Part shown: in pieces, positions 41,210 to 49,469 of the stretch
How positions within the stretch are numbered: the stretch's first letter is position 1
How the letters are laid out: each line of letters opens with the position of its first letter
NCBI GenBank assembly: GCA_002840905.1
Contig: PHDD01000011.1
Span: 1 to 64,000 of the forward strand
Source: Bacteroidetes bacterium HGW-Bacteroidetes-4
GTDB lineage: Bacteria > Bacteroidota > Bacteroidia > Bacteroidales > SZUA-534
Direction of reading: 5' to 3'
Length of the DNA: 64,000 nt
Translations under genes and position numbers: made by a program
The notes under the pieces: model-generated
What the model saw: only the letters and a program-made list of their open reading frames with translations
Databases searched by the model: none
Told to the model about the DNA's origin: nothing

Positions 41210-42052
41210 TTAAAATTGTTTTTTCCGGTAAAAACCTTTGGTGCGTTCAAAATTATTGGCAACCGGGCCTAATATACTTTCGTGTGCACCAAGAATCAGG
41301 TAGCCTTCGCGATACAGACTATTACTAAACAATTCAATAACCGAATTTTGCAATTTATTGTTGAAATAAATTATCACATTCCGGCAAAATATAATATCGA
41401 ATTTTGAATAAAAAATGTTCCCGTCCTTAACCAAATCGTGTTTGCGAAAAACGGCTTTCTCCCGTAAAAACTGCTTCATGGTTATGGTATCTTTTACTTT
41501 ATCGATATCGAAATATTTCTCATAATCGACATGTTTTACATCTTCGTAATTTAAGGGATTTTCTTTGATTACCTTGTCAAAATTATCGAGGTACCCCAAA
41601 TTAAAGCGATACTTATAGGTTCCTTTTTTAGCAACCTCGAGCATATCGGAATTAATATCACTGGCAAAAACTTTGGCTTGTTCAAACATGCCCAGTTCAT
41701 TGAGCAAAATAAGCATCGAATAAATTTCCTGCCCGCTACTGCATCCGGCATGCCAGATAAAAATCGATTTGTTTTTTTTTAGTTTGGGAAGAATCTGATA
41801 CCGAAGGGTAGACCACATTTCTGGGTCACGGAATAATTCGGTTGTATTAACGGTTATATCTTTAACAACTTTTTCAAGAAAATCTTTATCCTTGGCAACC
41901 TTTAACGACAATTGGTTAATATCCATATGATTGTCAACCAAAAGTTTTTCTACCCTTCTTTTAAACGACCTGTCGGAATAGTCGTTAAAATCATAAGTAG
42001 ATGCCATTTTGATTGCTGTAATAAATCGTTGGACATCTTCATTTGTTACCAT
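41210..42052 (-). CDS. CheR-type protein-glutamate O-methyltransferase
   Basis: A 280-residue methyltransferase of the CheR family. Motifs in order: 'NTTELFRDPEMW' (69-80), SAM loop 'HAGCSSGQEIYS' (101-112), 'ASDINSDML' with acidic Asp132, and 'DIIFCRNVIIYF' (about 224-235). All expected residues are present, so it should be active. It would methylate glutamates of a chemoreceptor or another coiled-coil protein; no receptor gene is in the window, and the coiled coils of the GAF and phosphatase proteins of the same operon are possible targets (speculation). It is the first gene of the operon, with a -7 box at 42146-42139. Confidence 0.92.
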   Translation of the reverse strand: MVTNEDVQRFITAIKMASTYDFNDYSDRSFKRRVEKLLVDNHMDINQLSLKVAKDKDFLEKVVKDITVNTTELFRDPEMWSTLRYQILPKLKKNKSIFIWHAGCSSGQEIYSMLILLNELGMFEQAKVFASDINSDMLEVAKKGTYKYRFNLGYLDNFDKVIKENPLNYEDVKHVDYEKYFDIDKVKDTITMKQFLREKAVFRKHDLVKDGNIFYSKFDIIFCRNVIIYFNNKLQNSVIELFSNSLYREGYLILGAHESILGPVANNFERTKGFYRKKQF

Positions 42053-42457
42053 ACAGTACCTGTCGTTTATAAGTTGCAGCAGATTTGATTTTCAGCAGTG
42101 GTAAAAATAATAATTTTTATTTAATAATATATTTTAAGCAAAATTATATTCACCGCCTTCATTAGAAACAACAAAGCGTTGCCAAGTAATGAACAGTTGC
42201 TAAAGTACTACTTTTAATCCTATTTAGAAAGCCTGAAAACATACTTTGACGTAAAGCCAAAAAATCATGATTAATAACCCCTTCTTGGATTTTAAATCCA
42301 CTGGAATTATAAAGTGCATTCCCTCCTCATAACAAATGGATTTATAATTCGGGTTTCTGCACAAATAGCAAGTGAAATAAAACCCTGCAATAATTGTTTG
42401 CAAAATTCGTCCGGCATGAACAATTCAGCGGTTTATAGCCAATTATATAATTTTCTT
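42053..42457. other. 405-base gene-free region upstream of the signalling operon
   Basis: No coding frame of note is seen on either strand. It holds the -7 box of the cheR operon at 42139-42146, with a TTG 22 bases further upstream on the minus strand (42171-42169). The rest, between 42180 and 42457, is A+T-rich and contains nothing I recognise. Confidence 0.5.
42139..42146 (-). promoter_or_regulatory. Promoter of the ten-gene signalling operon
   Basis: Minus strand reads TAATTTTG, an exact TAnnTTTG match. A TTG at 42171-42169 lies 22 bases upstream, within the usual spacing for a -33 element. A start about 6 bases downstream gives an 80-base leader before the cheR ATG at 42052. Confidence 0.55.
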
Positions 42458-43507
42458 TTAATGCACAAAAACAAATGAAAGCAACACCGGTTGATGATCG
42501 GAATGCTTAAAGTTAAGGTTGACATTTGTGCTAAAAACCGGTAACAAGTTTGGCGACAACAAATAAAAATCGATAACAGTGGTTACCGTAGTTTCCGGAT
42601 TATATACTTCGTCAATCATCCGGTTGCTGGGAACATTGGTGTTGTAAACCCATTGCCATTCGTCGGGTAAAAAGTCGGAGGCAATGCGCATGCGGGTTAA
42701 ATGGCCTTCCTTACTTTCGGCCAGTTCAGCCCCTGCTTCGGGCGGATTCTGGTTCCAGTCGCCTCCAACTAAAACATAATTTCCTTTTTGATATTCCTCA
42801 AGTAAAAATTCCCGCATTTTTTCCATTTGCTTTTTACGTAAAGTACCATCGTCGTAGGCTGAATTATGGGTATTGATTACCAAAAGTTCTTTTCCGTTTG
42901 ATGTATAAAAACGCTGTACCATAAAACAACGATCAAGTAAAAACAGCCCTTTTGGCCAGGCAAAATTGCCTTCAAAGGCATAACGATCCACCTGAAAAGG
43001 TTGAAACTTACTGTAACTGGCCAGGCCACCATCTACTTTTCCCATTGGATTTGAAACAGGAACCGGAACAAAAGCCACTTTGTAATTTAAAGCAAAAAAC
43101 GATTGGTAAGCAGCCAAATGTTTTGCCAGGGTATCAAAAGCATTTATTTTATAACTGCGCCGTGAATGTCTGTCAACCTCCTGCAATAAAAAGAAGTGAA
43201 TGCTGTCGCGTGTGGTAATTTGCGACACAATACCGTCAAGGTTTTTCAGGGTCCGTTCTTTTGTGGTGCGCATCTTTTCGCCACCGTCGTAAAAAAAGCT
43301 CATATCGTCGCCTAAACCCGTATAACCAATATTCCAGTTAAAAACATGCAAGGTATCGTACACATTTACCACAGCTCCGTCAGATTTTGCTATGGGTTCA
43401 ATGGGTTCCGGCTTATAGTCGGCCAGCGTGCTGTAAACCAAAAATACAACAAATAACATTACCAATGTTAAAATCATTAGACCGAGCGATTTAATAAATT
43501 TTTTCAT
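42458..43507 (-). CDS. Endonuclease/exonuclease/phosphatase (EEP) family protein, membrane-anchored
   Basis: A 349-residue EEP-fold hydrolase with an N-terminal transmembrane anchor or uncleaved signal (about 9-28). Motifs: 'LHVFNWNIGY' (metal-binding Asn), 'LLQEVDRHSRRS' (Glu), 'LVINTHNSAYDD' (His), 'LVGGDWNQNP' (Asp and Asn) and the C-terminal 'KHSDHQPVLL' (Asp-His). These are the full catalytic set. EEP enzymes cut nucleic acids, phosphoinositides or sphingomyelin; the substrate cannot be told from the sequence. Its catalytic part is probably outside the cytoplasm. It stands alone, transcribed away from the TonB receptor gene. Confidence 0.88.
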   Translation of the reverse strand: MKKFIKSLGLMILTLVMLFVVFLVYSTLADYKPEPIEPIAKSDGAVVNVYDTLHVFNWNIGYTGLGDDMSFFYDGGEKMRTTKERTLKNLDGIVSQITTRDSIHFFLLQEVDRHSRRSYKINAFDTLAKHLAAYQSFFALNYKVAFVPVPVSNPMGKVDGGLASYSKFQPFQVDRYAFEGNFAWPKGLFLLDRCFMVQRFYTSNGKELLVINTHNSAYDDGTLRKKQMEKMREFLLEEYQKGNYVLVGGDWNQNPPEAGAELAESKEGHLTRMRIASDFLPDEWQWVYNTNVPSNRMIDEVYNPETTVTTVIDFYLLSPNLLPVFSTNVNLNFKHSDHQPVLLSFVFVH

Positions 43508-43700
43508 CTGCTTATAATTTAATTTATAATGGTCAAAAAAAAAAACGCTAAATGAATCGAAAAAAACTATTCACTGACTTTATTCGTGCATAAATAGTTC
43601 CTACTTCATCTAATTTAAATGAATACTCGAAGATAAGAAAAAAACCTTTTCCCTGTTTGCTTAATTATTTTGTGGTAAATAATTTATCGCTCAAAACTAT

Positions 43701-43708
43701 TATTTTTG
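43701..43708 (+). promoter_or_regulatory. -7 box for TonB receptor 1
   Basis: TATTTTTG, an exact TAnnTTTG match, 19 bases before the TTG start at 43728. Confidence 0.5.
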
Positions 43709-43727
43709 TGGCCTAAAAGATTCAACC

Positions 43728-46091
43728 TTGATACGAATTATACTCCAGGCTTTTGCCCTGATATTTCTGACATTACCTCTTTACAGCCAAAACACGGTTC
43801 GTTTAAGTGGCAAAGTTACCGATGCGGCAACGGGTGAATCGCTTATGCAGGCCGCTGTTTGGGTTAAACCCATAAACAAAGGGGCTGTTACCGATTTCGA
43901 CGGAGTTTTTACCATCGATTTGCTCCCCGGAAACTACGAGATTGAAATCAGTTTTTTGGGTTACGAGTCGCATAAGCAAACTATCGAACTCACAAAAAAC
44001 CTGACCATCAACTTTAGGTTGAATGAAAAATCGGTTCCGGTAAGCGGAATAACCGTTTCGGCCCAAAAGCCCGACGATAATATTCGTTCCAACAAATCGG
44101 GAACCCTGCAATTAAGCAGCAAAGAAATTTCCCAGTTGCCCAACCTGATGGGCGAACCCGATATTATTAATGCGCTGCGGCTTACTCCGGGTATCCAGGG
44201 CGTTGGCGAAGGTAATCCGGGACTTTATGTACGTGGCGGCGATGCCGGACAAAATCTGATTTTACTCGACAACATGCCCCTTTATAATCCCTCGCACCTG
44301 TTGGGATTCTTCCCGGTATTTAATTCTGATATAATCGATCAGGTAAAAGTGATTAAAGGTTCAATTCCTGCTCAATACGGGAGCAAAGCATCGTCGGTAA
44401 TCGACATTGCTTTAAAAGAAGGAAATAATCAGCGTTTTTCGGGAAGCGGAAGTGTGGGTTTACTCTCGGCCGACCTAAGCCTCGAATCGCCCATCAATAA
44501 AGGGAAAGGCTCTTTAATTGTATCCGGGCGAAGAACTTATCTTGAATTGGTAAAAGCAGCAGCTGAACCCTTTATTTCGAACAACGACAATGTTTTTAGC
44601 CACACCGATTATTTTTTTTACGACGGCAGCATCAAGTTCACTTACAAACTCAGCACAAATACCCGGATAGCCTTAACTGCCTTTTACGGTAACGACTCGT
44701 ATGCACTTACCGACCCAGACTTTAATGTAAGCAACAACATGCAGTGGAGCAATAAAGCTGCTGCTGTAAAAATATCGCATGTGCTTTCCGATAATTTACG
44801 CACCAACTTTTCGGTCGGTCTCACCTCGTATAATTTTACTATTGAAGCCGCATTCAACGATTATGGTTTCAATTTATTCTCGGGAATCGAAGATTATTAT
44901 GCCAACTGGGACTTAAATTATCAGGCTGGTAAAAATGCATCATTCCGTTTGGGTGCAGGTTACACCCGACATTTGATTACACCTAATAAAATAAATGTGG
45001 ATGTGGAATCGGTATATTACGAAAATACCAACCAATACCATTCCAACGAATGGGCCGCCTTTGCCCAAACCAATTATACGTTTAGCGATGCTTTTTCAGT
45101 AACTACCGGACTTCGCTACACGCTTTTTCAACATGTGGGGCCGTATACCCAATACACACGCGATGCTTTTGGAAAGCTAACCGATTCTATCGTATATCAA
45201 AGCAACCAATTGGTAAAAACTTACCACACCCTGGATGCTAATGCATCGGTGGTTTATATTTTAAACGAATCGGCTTCACTGAAAAGTTCGGCAGCAATTA
45301 CCCACCAGTTTATCCATTTGGCCTCGGTGGGAACCGTATCGCTGCCCACCGATGTTTGGCTGCCCAGCACCCAGTTTATTAAACCCCAACAGGTATTGCA
45401 GTTTACCTCAGGCTATTTCAGAAATTTTGCCAATCATGTTTTTGAAACCTCGGTAGAACTATATTACAAAAAACTCAACCGGCAAATCGATTTCCTAAAT
45501 GGAGTTATTGATAATATGGACAATACCCGTATCGAAAATAACATTGTTGAAGGTACCGGCCAGGCTTTTGGTTTGGAGTTTTTTGTAAAGAAACAAAAGG
45601 GAACTACCACCGGATGGATAAGTTACACCTTATCGAGAACCCTGCGACAATTTGAGGGTATTAACAACGGCAACTATTTTCCGGCAAAATACGATCGGGT
45701 TCATGATGTTTCGCTAACCCTGAATCATCAGTTAAATGAACGCTGGAACCTTTCGGCTGCATTTATTTATGCCACCGGAAATGCCATGACTTTACCGGCC
45801 GGAAGGTATCTGATACAGGGAAATATCGCCAATCATTATACCGCAGTTAATGCATTCCGAATGCCGGCATACCACCGGCTCGATGTGTCGGCCAATTACC
45901 AGCTAAAAAAATCGGCCCGATGGGAATCGTGGATTAATTTCTCGGTTTACAATGTGTACAACCGGGCAAACCCTTATTACATTTATTTCAGGGTTAAAGG
46001 TGATGTTGACAACTATTACCTGAGTGTTAAGCCCCGGAAAATATCGCTGTTCCCAATACTGCCATCAATAACCTTGAATTTTAAATTTTAA
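43728..46091 (+). CDS. TonB-dependent receptor with CarboxypepD-like N-terminal domain (receptor 1)
   Basis: A 787-residue outer-membrane receptor. After a signal peptide (about 1-20, ending YSQ) comes a carboxypeptidase-regulatory-like beta-sandwich (about 24-100, 'LSGKVTDAATGESLMQAAV'), then the plug ('NALRLTPGIQGVGEGNPGLY', 'VRGGDAGQNLILLDNMPLYN') and a barrel ending in Phe-Lys-Phe. The start is TTG 43728: no ATG is available before the signal peptide. The DUF4249 gene follows after 5 bases. This is the FecA-type size class rather than the 1000-residue SusC class, and no SusD gene is present. The ligand is unknown. Confidence 0.93.
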   Translation: MIRIILQAFALIFLTLPLYSQNTVRLSGKVTDAATGESLMQAAVWVKPINKGAVTDFDGVFTIDLLPGNYEIEISFLGYESHKQTIELTKNLTINFRLNEKSVPVSGITVSAQKPDDNIRSNKSGTLQLSSKEISQLPNLMGEPDIINALRLTPGIQGVGEGNPGLYVRGGDAGQNLILLDNMPLYNPSHLLGFFPVFNSDIIDQVKVIKGSIPAQYGSKASSVIDIALKEGNNQRFSGSGSVGLLSADLSLESPINKGKGSLIVSGRRTYLELVKAAAEPFISNNDNVFSHTDYFFYDGSIKFTYKLSTNTRIALTAFYGNDSYALTDPDFNVSNNMQWSNKAAAVKISHVLSDNLRTNFSVGLTSYNFTIEAAFNDYGFNLFSGIEDYYANWDLNYQAGKNASFRLGAGYTRHLITPNKINVDVESVYYENTNQYHSNEWAAFAQTNYTFSDAFSVTTGLRYTLFQHVGPYTQYTRDAFGKLTDSIVYQSNQLVKTYHTLDANASVVYILNESASLKSSAAITHQFIHLASVGTVSLPTDVWLPSTQFIKPQQVLQFTSGYFRNFANHVFETSVELYYKKLNRQIDFLNGVIDNMDNTRIENNIVEGTGQAFGLEFFVKKQKGTTTGWISYTLSRTLRQFEGINNGNYFPAKYDRVHDVSLTLNHQLNERWNLSAAFIYATGNAMTLPAGRYLIQGNIANHYTAVNAFRMPAYHRLDVSANYQLKKSARWESWINFSVYNVYNRANPYYIYFRVKGDVDNYYLSVKPRKISLFPILPSITLNFKF

Positions 46092-46096
46092 AAGCC

Positions 46097-46948
46097 ATGA
46101 AACAGTTGAACCCCATACTGATTTTAGTTTTTGCTCTGCCTTTTACCGCCTGTGTTGAAACCGACTTTGAATTCGACAATTACCAGAGCGAAATTGTTGT
46201 AGACGGATGGATTGAACCCAACCAATATGCCCAGGTTTTTCTTACCCTGAGTGTGCCATATTTTTCGGAAGTTGATTCAGTAAGCCTGCGAAATTACGCG
46301 CTAACCAAAGCTAAAGTCACCTTAATCAGCGATGCGGAGACTGAGATTCTTACCCTAAAACCCAACAAGGATTATTTTCCGCCTTATTATTATTCAAGCA
46401 CCCAAATAAAAGGCGAAGTGGGAAAATCGTATCAATTGATAGTTGAATATATGGGCAAAACAGCTACAGCAATAACCAGCATCCCGGAACCGGTACAACT
46501 TGACAACACCTGGTTTGCTCTGGAACCGGGAAAAGACAGCCTGGGTTTTGTTTACATAAAATTTACCGATAACCCCAATCAAAAAAATTACTACCGGACG
46601 CTTACGCAGATAAAGAATACTGATGCCAAATACATTGCCAACTACCTACCCAATTTTAACGATCAGTTTTTTAATGGTCAGCATGTCGAAGTTGCTTTGT
46701 ATAAAGGAAACAAAACCAGCACCGATAAAACCGACGAAATATTCTATACCCTGGGCGATACCATCTCGCTAAAGTTTTGTGCTGTTGATAAACAGGCCTA
46801 CGATTTCTGGTACAGTTTTCAGAAAGAAAGCATGAGTGCCGGCAATCCCTTTGCATCGACCAACGCCCGGGTAGCAAGCAACATAACCAATGGTTTGGGT
46901 GTTTGGTGCGGTTATGGGGCCAGCTATTATCAAATAATTGCCCGATAG
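46097..46948 (+). CDS. DUF4249 family lipoprotein, partner of receptor 1
   Basis: A 283-residue lipoprotein (lipobox 'FTAC', Cys19) of the DUF4249 family: 'EIVVDGWIEPNQYAQVFLTL' near the start and 'AVDKQAYDFWYSF' near the end are characteristic. DUF4249 genes accompany TonB receptors across Bacteroidota, so it is probably a surface-exposed accessory lipoprotein, in place of SusD. It starts 5 bases after the receptor gene. It is shorter than its equivalent at 54213-55319 (368 residues). Ligand unknown. Confidence 0.88.
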   Translation: MKQLNPILILVFALPFTACVETDFEFDNYQSEIVVDGWIEPNQYAQVFLTLSVPYFSEVDSVSLRNYALTKAKVTLISDAETEILTLKPNKDYFPPYYYSSTQIKGEVGKSYQLIVEYMGKTATAITSIPEPVQLDNTWFALEPGKDSLGFVYIKFTDNPNQKNYYRTLTQIKNTDAKYIANYLPNFNDQFFNGQHVEVALYKGNKTSTDKTDEIFYTLGDTISLKFCAVDKQAYDFWYSFQKESMSAGNPFASTNARVASNITNGLGVWCGYGASYYQIIAR

Positions 46949-47044
46949 CTACAAACTTGCAAACAAAACCCTGACAAGGTTTTCTCAGATTCCCGGATGC
47001 CTAATCATGAAATTAATTTTGTGCTCTCGCCACATTTTGTAATG

Positions 47045-47075
47045 AGGTGATTTGCAATTTTTTAACAAATCACCT
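47045..47075. terminator. Hairpin after the DUF4249 gene, possible terminator
   Basis: Perfect 10-bp inverted repeat: AGGTGATTTG at 47045-47054 and CAAATCACCT at 47066-47075, 11-base loop. No T-tract follows, so the terminator role is uncertain. Confidence 0.4.
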
Positions 47076-47087
47076 TTGAGCTTCCCG

Positions 47088-47190
47088 AAAAACACGCTTG
47101 TTTTAAAAAAAATCACGTGTGTTTTCAAAAAAAAGACCTGTGTTTTTTAAAAAAACACGTGTGATTTTGGAGCAAAACACGTGTGATTTT
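47088..47190. repeat. Cluster of CACGTG-centred 16-17-bp repeats
   Basis: Two identical 17-base copies, AAAACACGTGTGATTTT at 47152-47168 and 47174-47190, and three related units: AAAATCACGTGTGTTTT at 47109-47125, AAAAGACCTGTGTTTT at 47131-47146 and a degenerate AAAAACACGCTTGTTTT at 47088-47104. Each has an A-run, a CACGTG-like core and a T-run, so each is nearly palindromic. Units are about 21-22 bases apart, two helical turns. Could be a protein-binding array. Confidence 0.75.
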
Positions 47191-47242
47191 TTAGTTCGGT
47201 AAAAAGCATTTATTAATATGTCATCTGAACTCTTGTTAAATG

Positions 47243-47270
47243 CTAAAAAAGCCCCGTTCCCGGGGCTCTT
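47243..47270 (-). terminator. Intrinsic terminator of the 477-residue lipoprotein gene
   Basis: Stem AGCCCCG (47250-47256) and CGGGGCT (47261-47267), loop TTCC. On the minus strand it is followed by TTTTTT, the normal form of an intrinsic terminator; on the plus strand only CTTTC follows. Confidence 0.85.
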
Positions 47271-47299
47271 TCACTATTCTCTTTCTCTAAGATCAATTT

Positions 47300-48733
47300 T
47301 TACTTACCGTATTCCAATTCTAAATCGTTGATATAGGCTTCGATATCCGCAATCAGGTTCTCGAAAACATCGTCGAAATAGGTTTCGGCATCTACTTTTG
47401 AGCCATCGGCAAAAACAAAGCGCATGCTAAACCAATAATCGGTTTCGGTAACTGAAATGGGGGTTTCGTGCCATTCACCATCGTACCAGTATTCCTGATA
47501 GGTGTAATCTTCTGAAACCGGATAGGCTTCAACAAAAGCAATTACGTCGTCGGTATCAGCGTAGCGTAAACTCAACGAAATGTAATCGTTAATGGCTTTG
47601 GTTTGCTCAGCTACAATTTGTTCCTCCTGGGTTTCCCAGTCGTACTGCTCGTCGATGGCCAGCATTTTGGTACCAAAACCTTCCACATCAATGGCTCCAG
47701 CCACTTTCATGTTCATCACCTGGAACGAAGCATTTCCGTTTTTAATTACTTTATGCACATTAAATTCGGTGTTGGTTTCGTAGTAATCCCAATTATCGTT
47801 GGCACCTACTTCCTGATAAATCCATTCACCAGTTTCATAATCATAATGATCGATGTAATACGTGGTTTCTTCGGTAATGTTGTTTTCAATATTTTCTTTG
47901 GTCCAGTTGCCCGATGCATCCAAAGCCAGTTTTAACAAGATGGTTGAACCATGTTTAAAGCTATATTCGATGGCAAACTGGGCATTGTTGGTATTTGAGG
48001 CCATCATGTACCACTCAAAAGTGCCCATGGTATAGGTTACTTCAATCAGGGTTGGGTATCCTTGGGTATTGTAGTCCACTTCGAAAGTAAACGATGAGAT
48101 TAAGGTTCCGTCAACTTTCAGTTCAACCTGCACCAATTGGGGTAAATCGCCATCGTAACCCTCAATGGGGTTTGGTCCGGTATAGCCCTGATAGGTGATG
48201 GTGTACGAAGCATTGTTGCTTGTACCGTCAACTTCAGATGGAAATAACAGTTGAATGTTATCGGCACCCTGAATAGAATCCCAGCTTTGAGTGGTTTCAT
48301 TCCACTCATACACACCGGTTATGGCATCGTACATGGCCTGAATGGTTTCGGGTTCTTCGGCCGGATTCATCTGGAAGGTTTTTAACATGGCATCCAAACC
48401 ATCGCTTTTGTAATTACGTGTAGCATAAACCGGGGCAAAAGCTATCACATTGGACAACTGTCCCTGAGTTGTTTCTCCGTTTTTTGCGAAAGGATCGCTG
48501 GAATCGAGCAGCATTCCCAGACTAATGTTGGCCTGCATGGCAGGTTCCTGTTCCATTAGTTTCATCTCATCGAACAGGTCGAAACCGGCATTTTCGATGT
48601 TGGTTTTGTGTTCAGCAACCGGAATGGGGCTAAAATCATCGTTGTCTTTCTCTTCGTTCTTGTCGCATGATGTGGCTGCTATAGCGATAGCCAGCAACCA
48701 AAAAGCTAAGATCTTTTTTGTTTTCATAATCAT
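47300..48733 (-). CDS. Large acidic lipoprotein of unknown function
   Basis: A 477-residue lipoprotein: hydrophobic N terminus and lipobox 'ATSC' with Cys23 (counting from the first Met). The second ATG at 48727 (MKTKK) is an equally good start. The mature protein is rich in Asp, Glu, Tyr and Trp and predicted to be largely beta ('YTITYQGYTGPNPIEGYDGD', 'TFEVDYNTQGYPTLIEVTYT'), with many internal 'W..E/D' patterns. No known domain is recognised. It is probably outer-membrane anchored. It has its own promoter (48783-48776) and terminator, so it is a single-gene unit. Confidence 0.78.
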   Translation of the reverse strand: MIMKTKKILAFWLLAIAIAATSCDKNEEKDNDDFSPIPVAEHKTNIENAGFDLFDEMKLMEQEPAMQANISLGMLLDSSDPFAKNGETTQGQLSNVIAFAPVYATRNYKSDGLDAMLKTFQMNPAEEPETIQAMYDAITGVYEWNETTQSWDSIQGADNIQLLFPSEVDGTSNNASYTITYQGYTGPNPIEGYDGDLPQLVQVELKVDGTLISSFTFEVDYNTQGYPTLIEVTYTMGTFEWYMMASNTNNAQFAIEYSFKHGSTILLKLALDASGNWTKENIENNITEETTYYIDHYDYETGEWIYQEVGANDNWDYYETNTEFNVHKVIKNGNASFQVMNMKVAGAIDVEGFGTKMLAIDEQYDWETQEEQIVAEQTKAINDYISLSLRYADTDDVIAFVEAYPVSEDYTYQEYWYDGEWHETPISVTETDYWFSMRFVFADGSKVDAETYFDDVFENLIADIEAYINDLELEYGK

Positions 48734-48775
48734 TAAAATTTAGTTCAATTGGTCAATTAATCATTTTGTACACTG

Positions 48776-48783
48776 CAAAATTA
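48776..48783 (-). promoter_or_regulatory. Promoter of the 477-residue lipoprotein gene
   Basis: Minus strand reads TAATTTTG, an exact TAnnTTTG match, 42 bases before the ATG at 48733, with a TTG at 48809-48807, 23 bases upstream, as a possible -33 element. Confidence 0.55.
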
Positions 48784-48959
48784 AGAAATATTGCTTACAA
48801 ATTTTACAACTATGCTATTAGGATGTGAAAGTCTTAAATAGGGTTGCTTCAAGTTAGGAAAAAACTTTTTCCGTTTTATCAAAAAAGAAGGTGTTCTGCC
48901 AGGCTAACACACACCGAATGCTAAATATATAAGGCTTTATTCTTTCCTGGCAGCAGCTT

Positions 48960-49469
48960 TTACCGCCTTTCCAAATCAATAAAAGAATAGGAAACTCCGG
49001 CCTGTTCGTCATCGGTAACGGGCGTGTGGGTAATTACTTTCCACTCTTTTTCATTAATCTCCGGTAAAAAAGTGTCGGCAGGGAATGTGTGGTGTATTTT
49101 GGTGAGGTATAACTTTTTAACCAGGGGAAAAAACTGCTCATAAACTGTTGCCCCGCCAATGACAAAGCTCTCCTGATTATCGGGACAGGCAGCCAGGGCT
49201 TCGGCCAGGGAATGAGCCACCACAGCACCTTCGAAAGTTGCTCCGCTTTGCGAAGTCAGCACTATATTGGTGCGATTGGGCAGAGGGCGCCTGGGCAGCG
49301 ACAACCATGTATTACTCCCCATAATAACTGCATGACCGCTGGTAATTTGTTTAAAGCGTTTTAAATCGGCTGAAATATGGGTGAGTAAATCGTTTTTATA
49401 GCCAATTCCATTATCGGCTGCTACGGCTACTATTAGCGATAAAATTTTTGCCATGCTGCTTTCTATCAT
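48960..49469 (-). CDS. folA: Dihydrofolate reductase
   Basis: DHFR reduces dihydrofolate, regenerating the tetrahydrofolate oxidised by thymidylate synthase. 'LSLIVAVAADNGIGYKNDLL' opens the fold; 'HAVIMGSNTWLSLPRRPLPN' and 'FVIGGATVYEQFFP' are the NADPH and substrate loops. The length is 169 residues from ATG 49469, which overlaps the thyA stop (TAATG) and suggests translational coupling; ATG 49454 (MAKILSLI) is an alternative start giving the usual family N terminus. It is the second gene of the thyA-folA unit. Confidence 0.95.
   Translation of the reverse strand: MIESSMAKILSLIVAVAADNGIGYKNDLLTHISADLKRFKQITSGHAVIMGSNTWLSLPRRPLPNRTNIVLTSQSGATFEGAVVAHSLAEALAACPDNQESFVIGGATVYEQFFPLVKKLYLTKIHHTFPADTFLPEINEKEWKVITHTPVTDDEQAGVSYSFIDLERR

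Larger units (their letters stand above)
46949..47299. other. 351-base gene-free region with hairpins and short repeats
   Basis: Between two convergent genes. It holds a 10-bp stem at 47045-47075, the CACGTG repeat cluster at 47088-47190 and a terminator at 47243-47270. No coding frame is supported. Confidence 0.7.

Noticed and set aside
48896-48953. 8-bp inverted repeat CTGCCAGG/CCTGGCAG downstream of folA
   Set aside because: The loop is 42 bases and no T-tract follows, so it is weak as a terminator; it may be chance.
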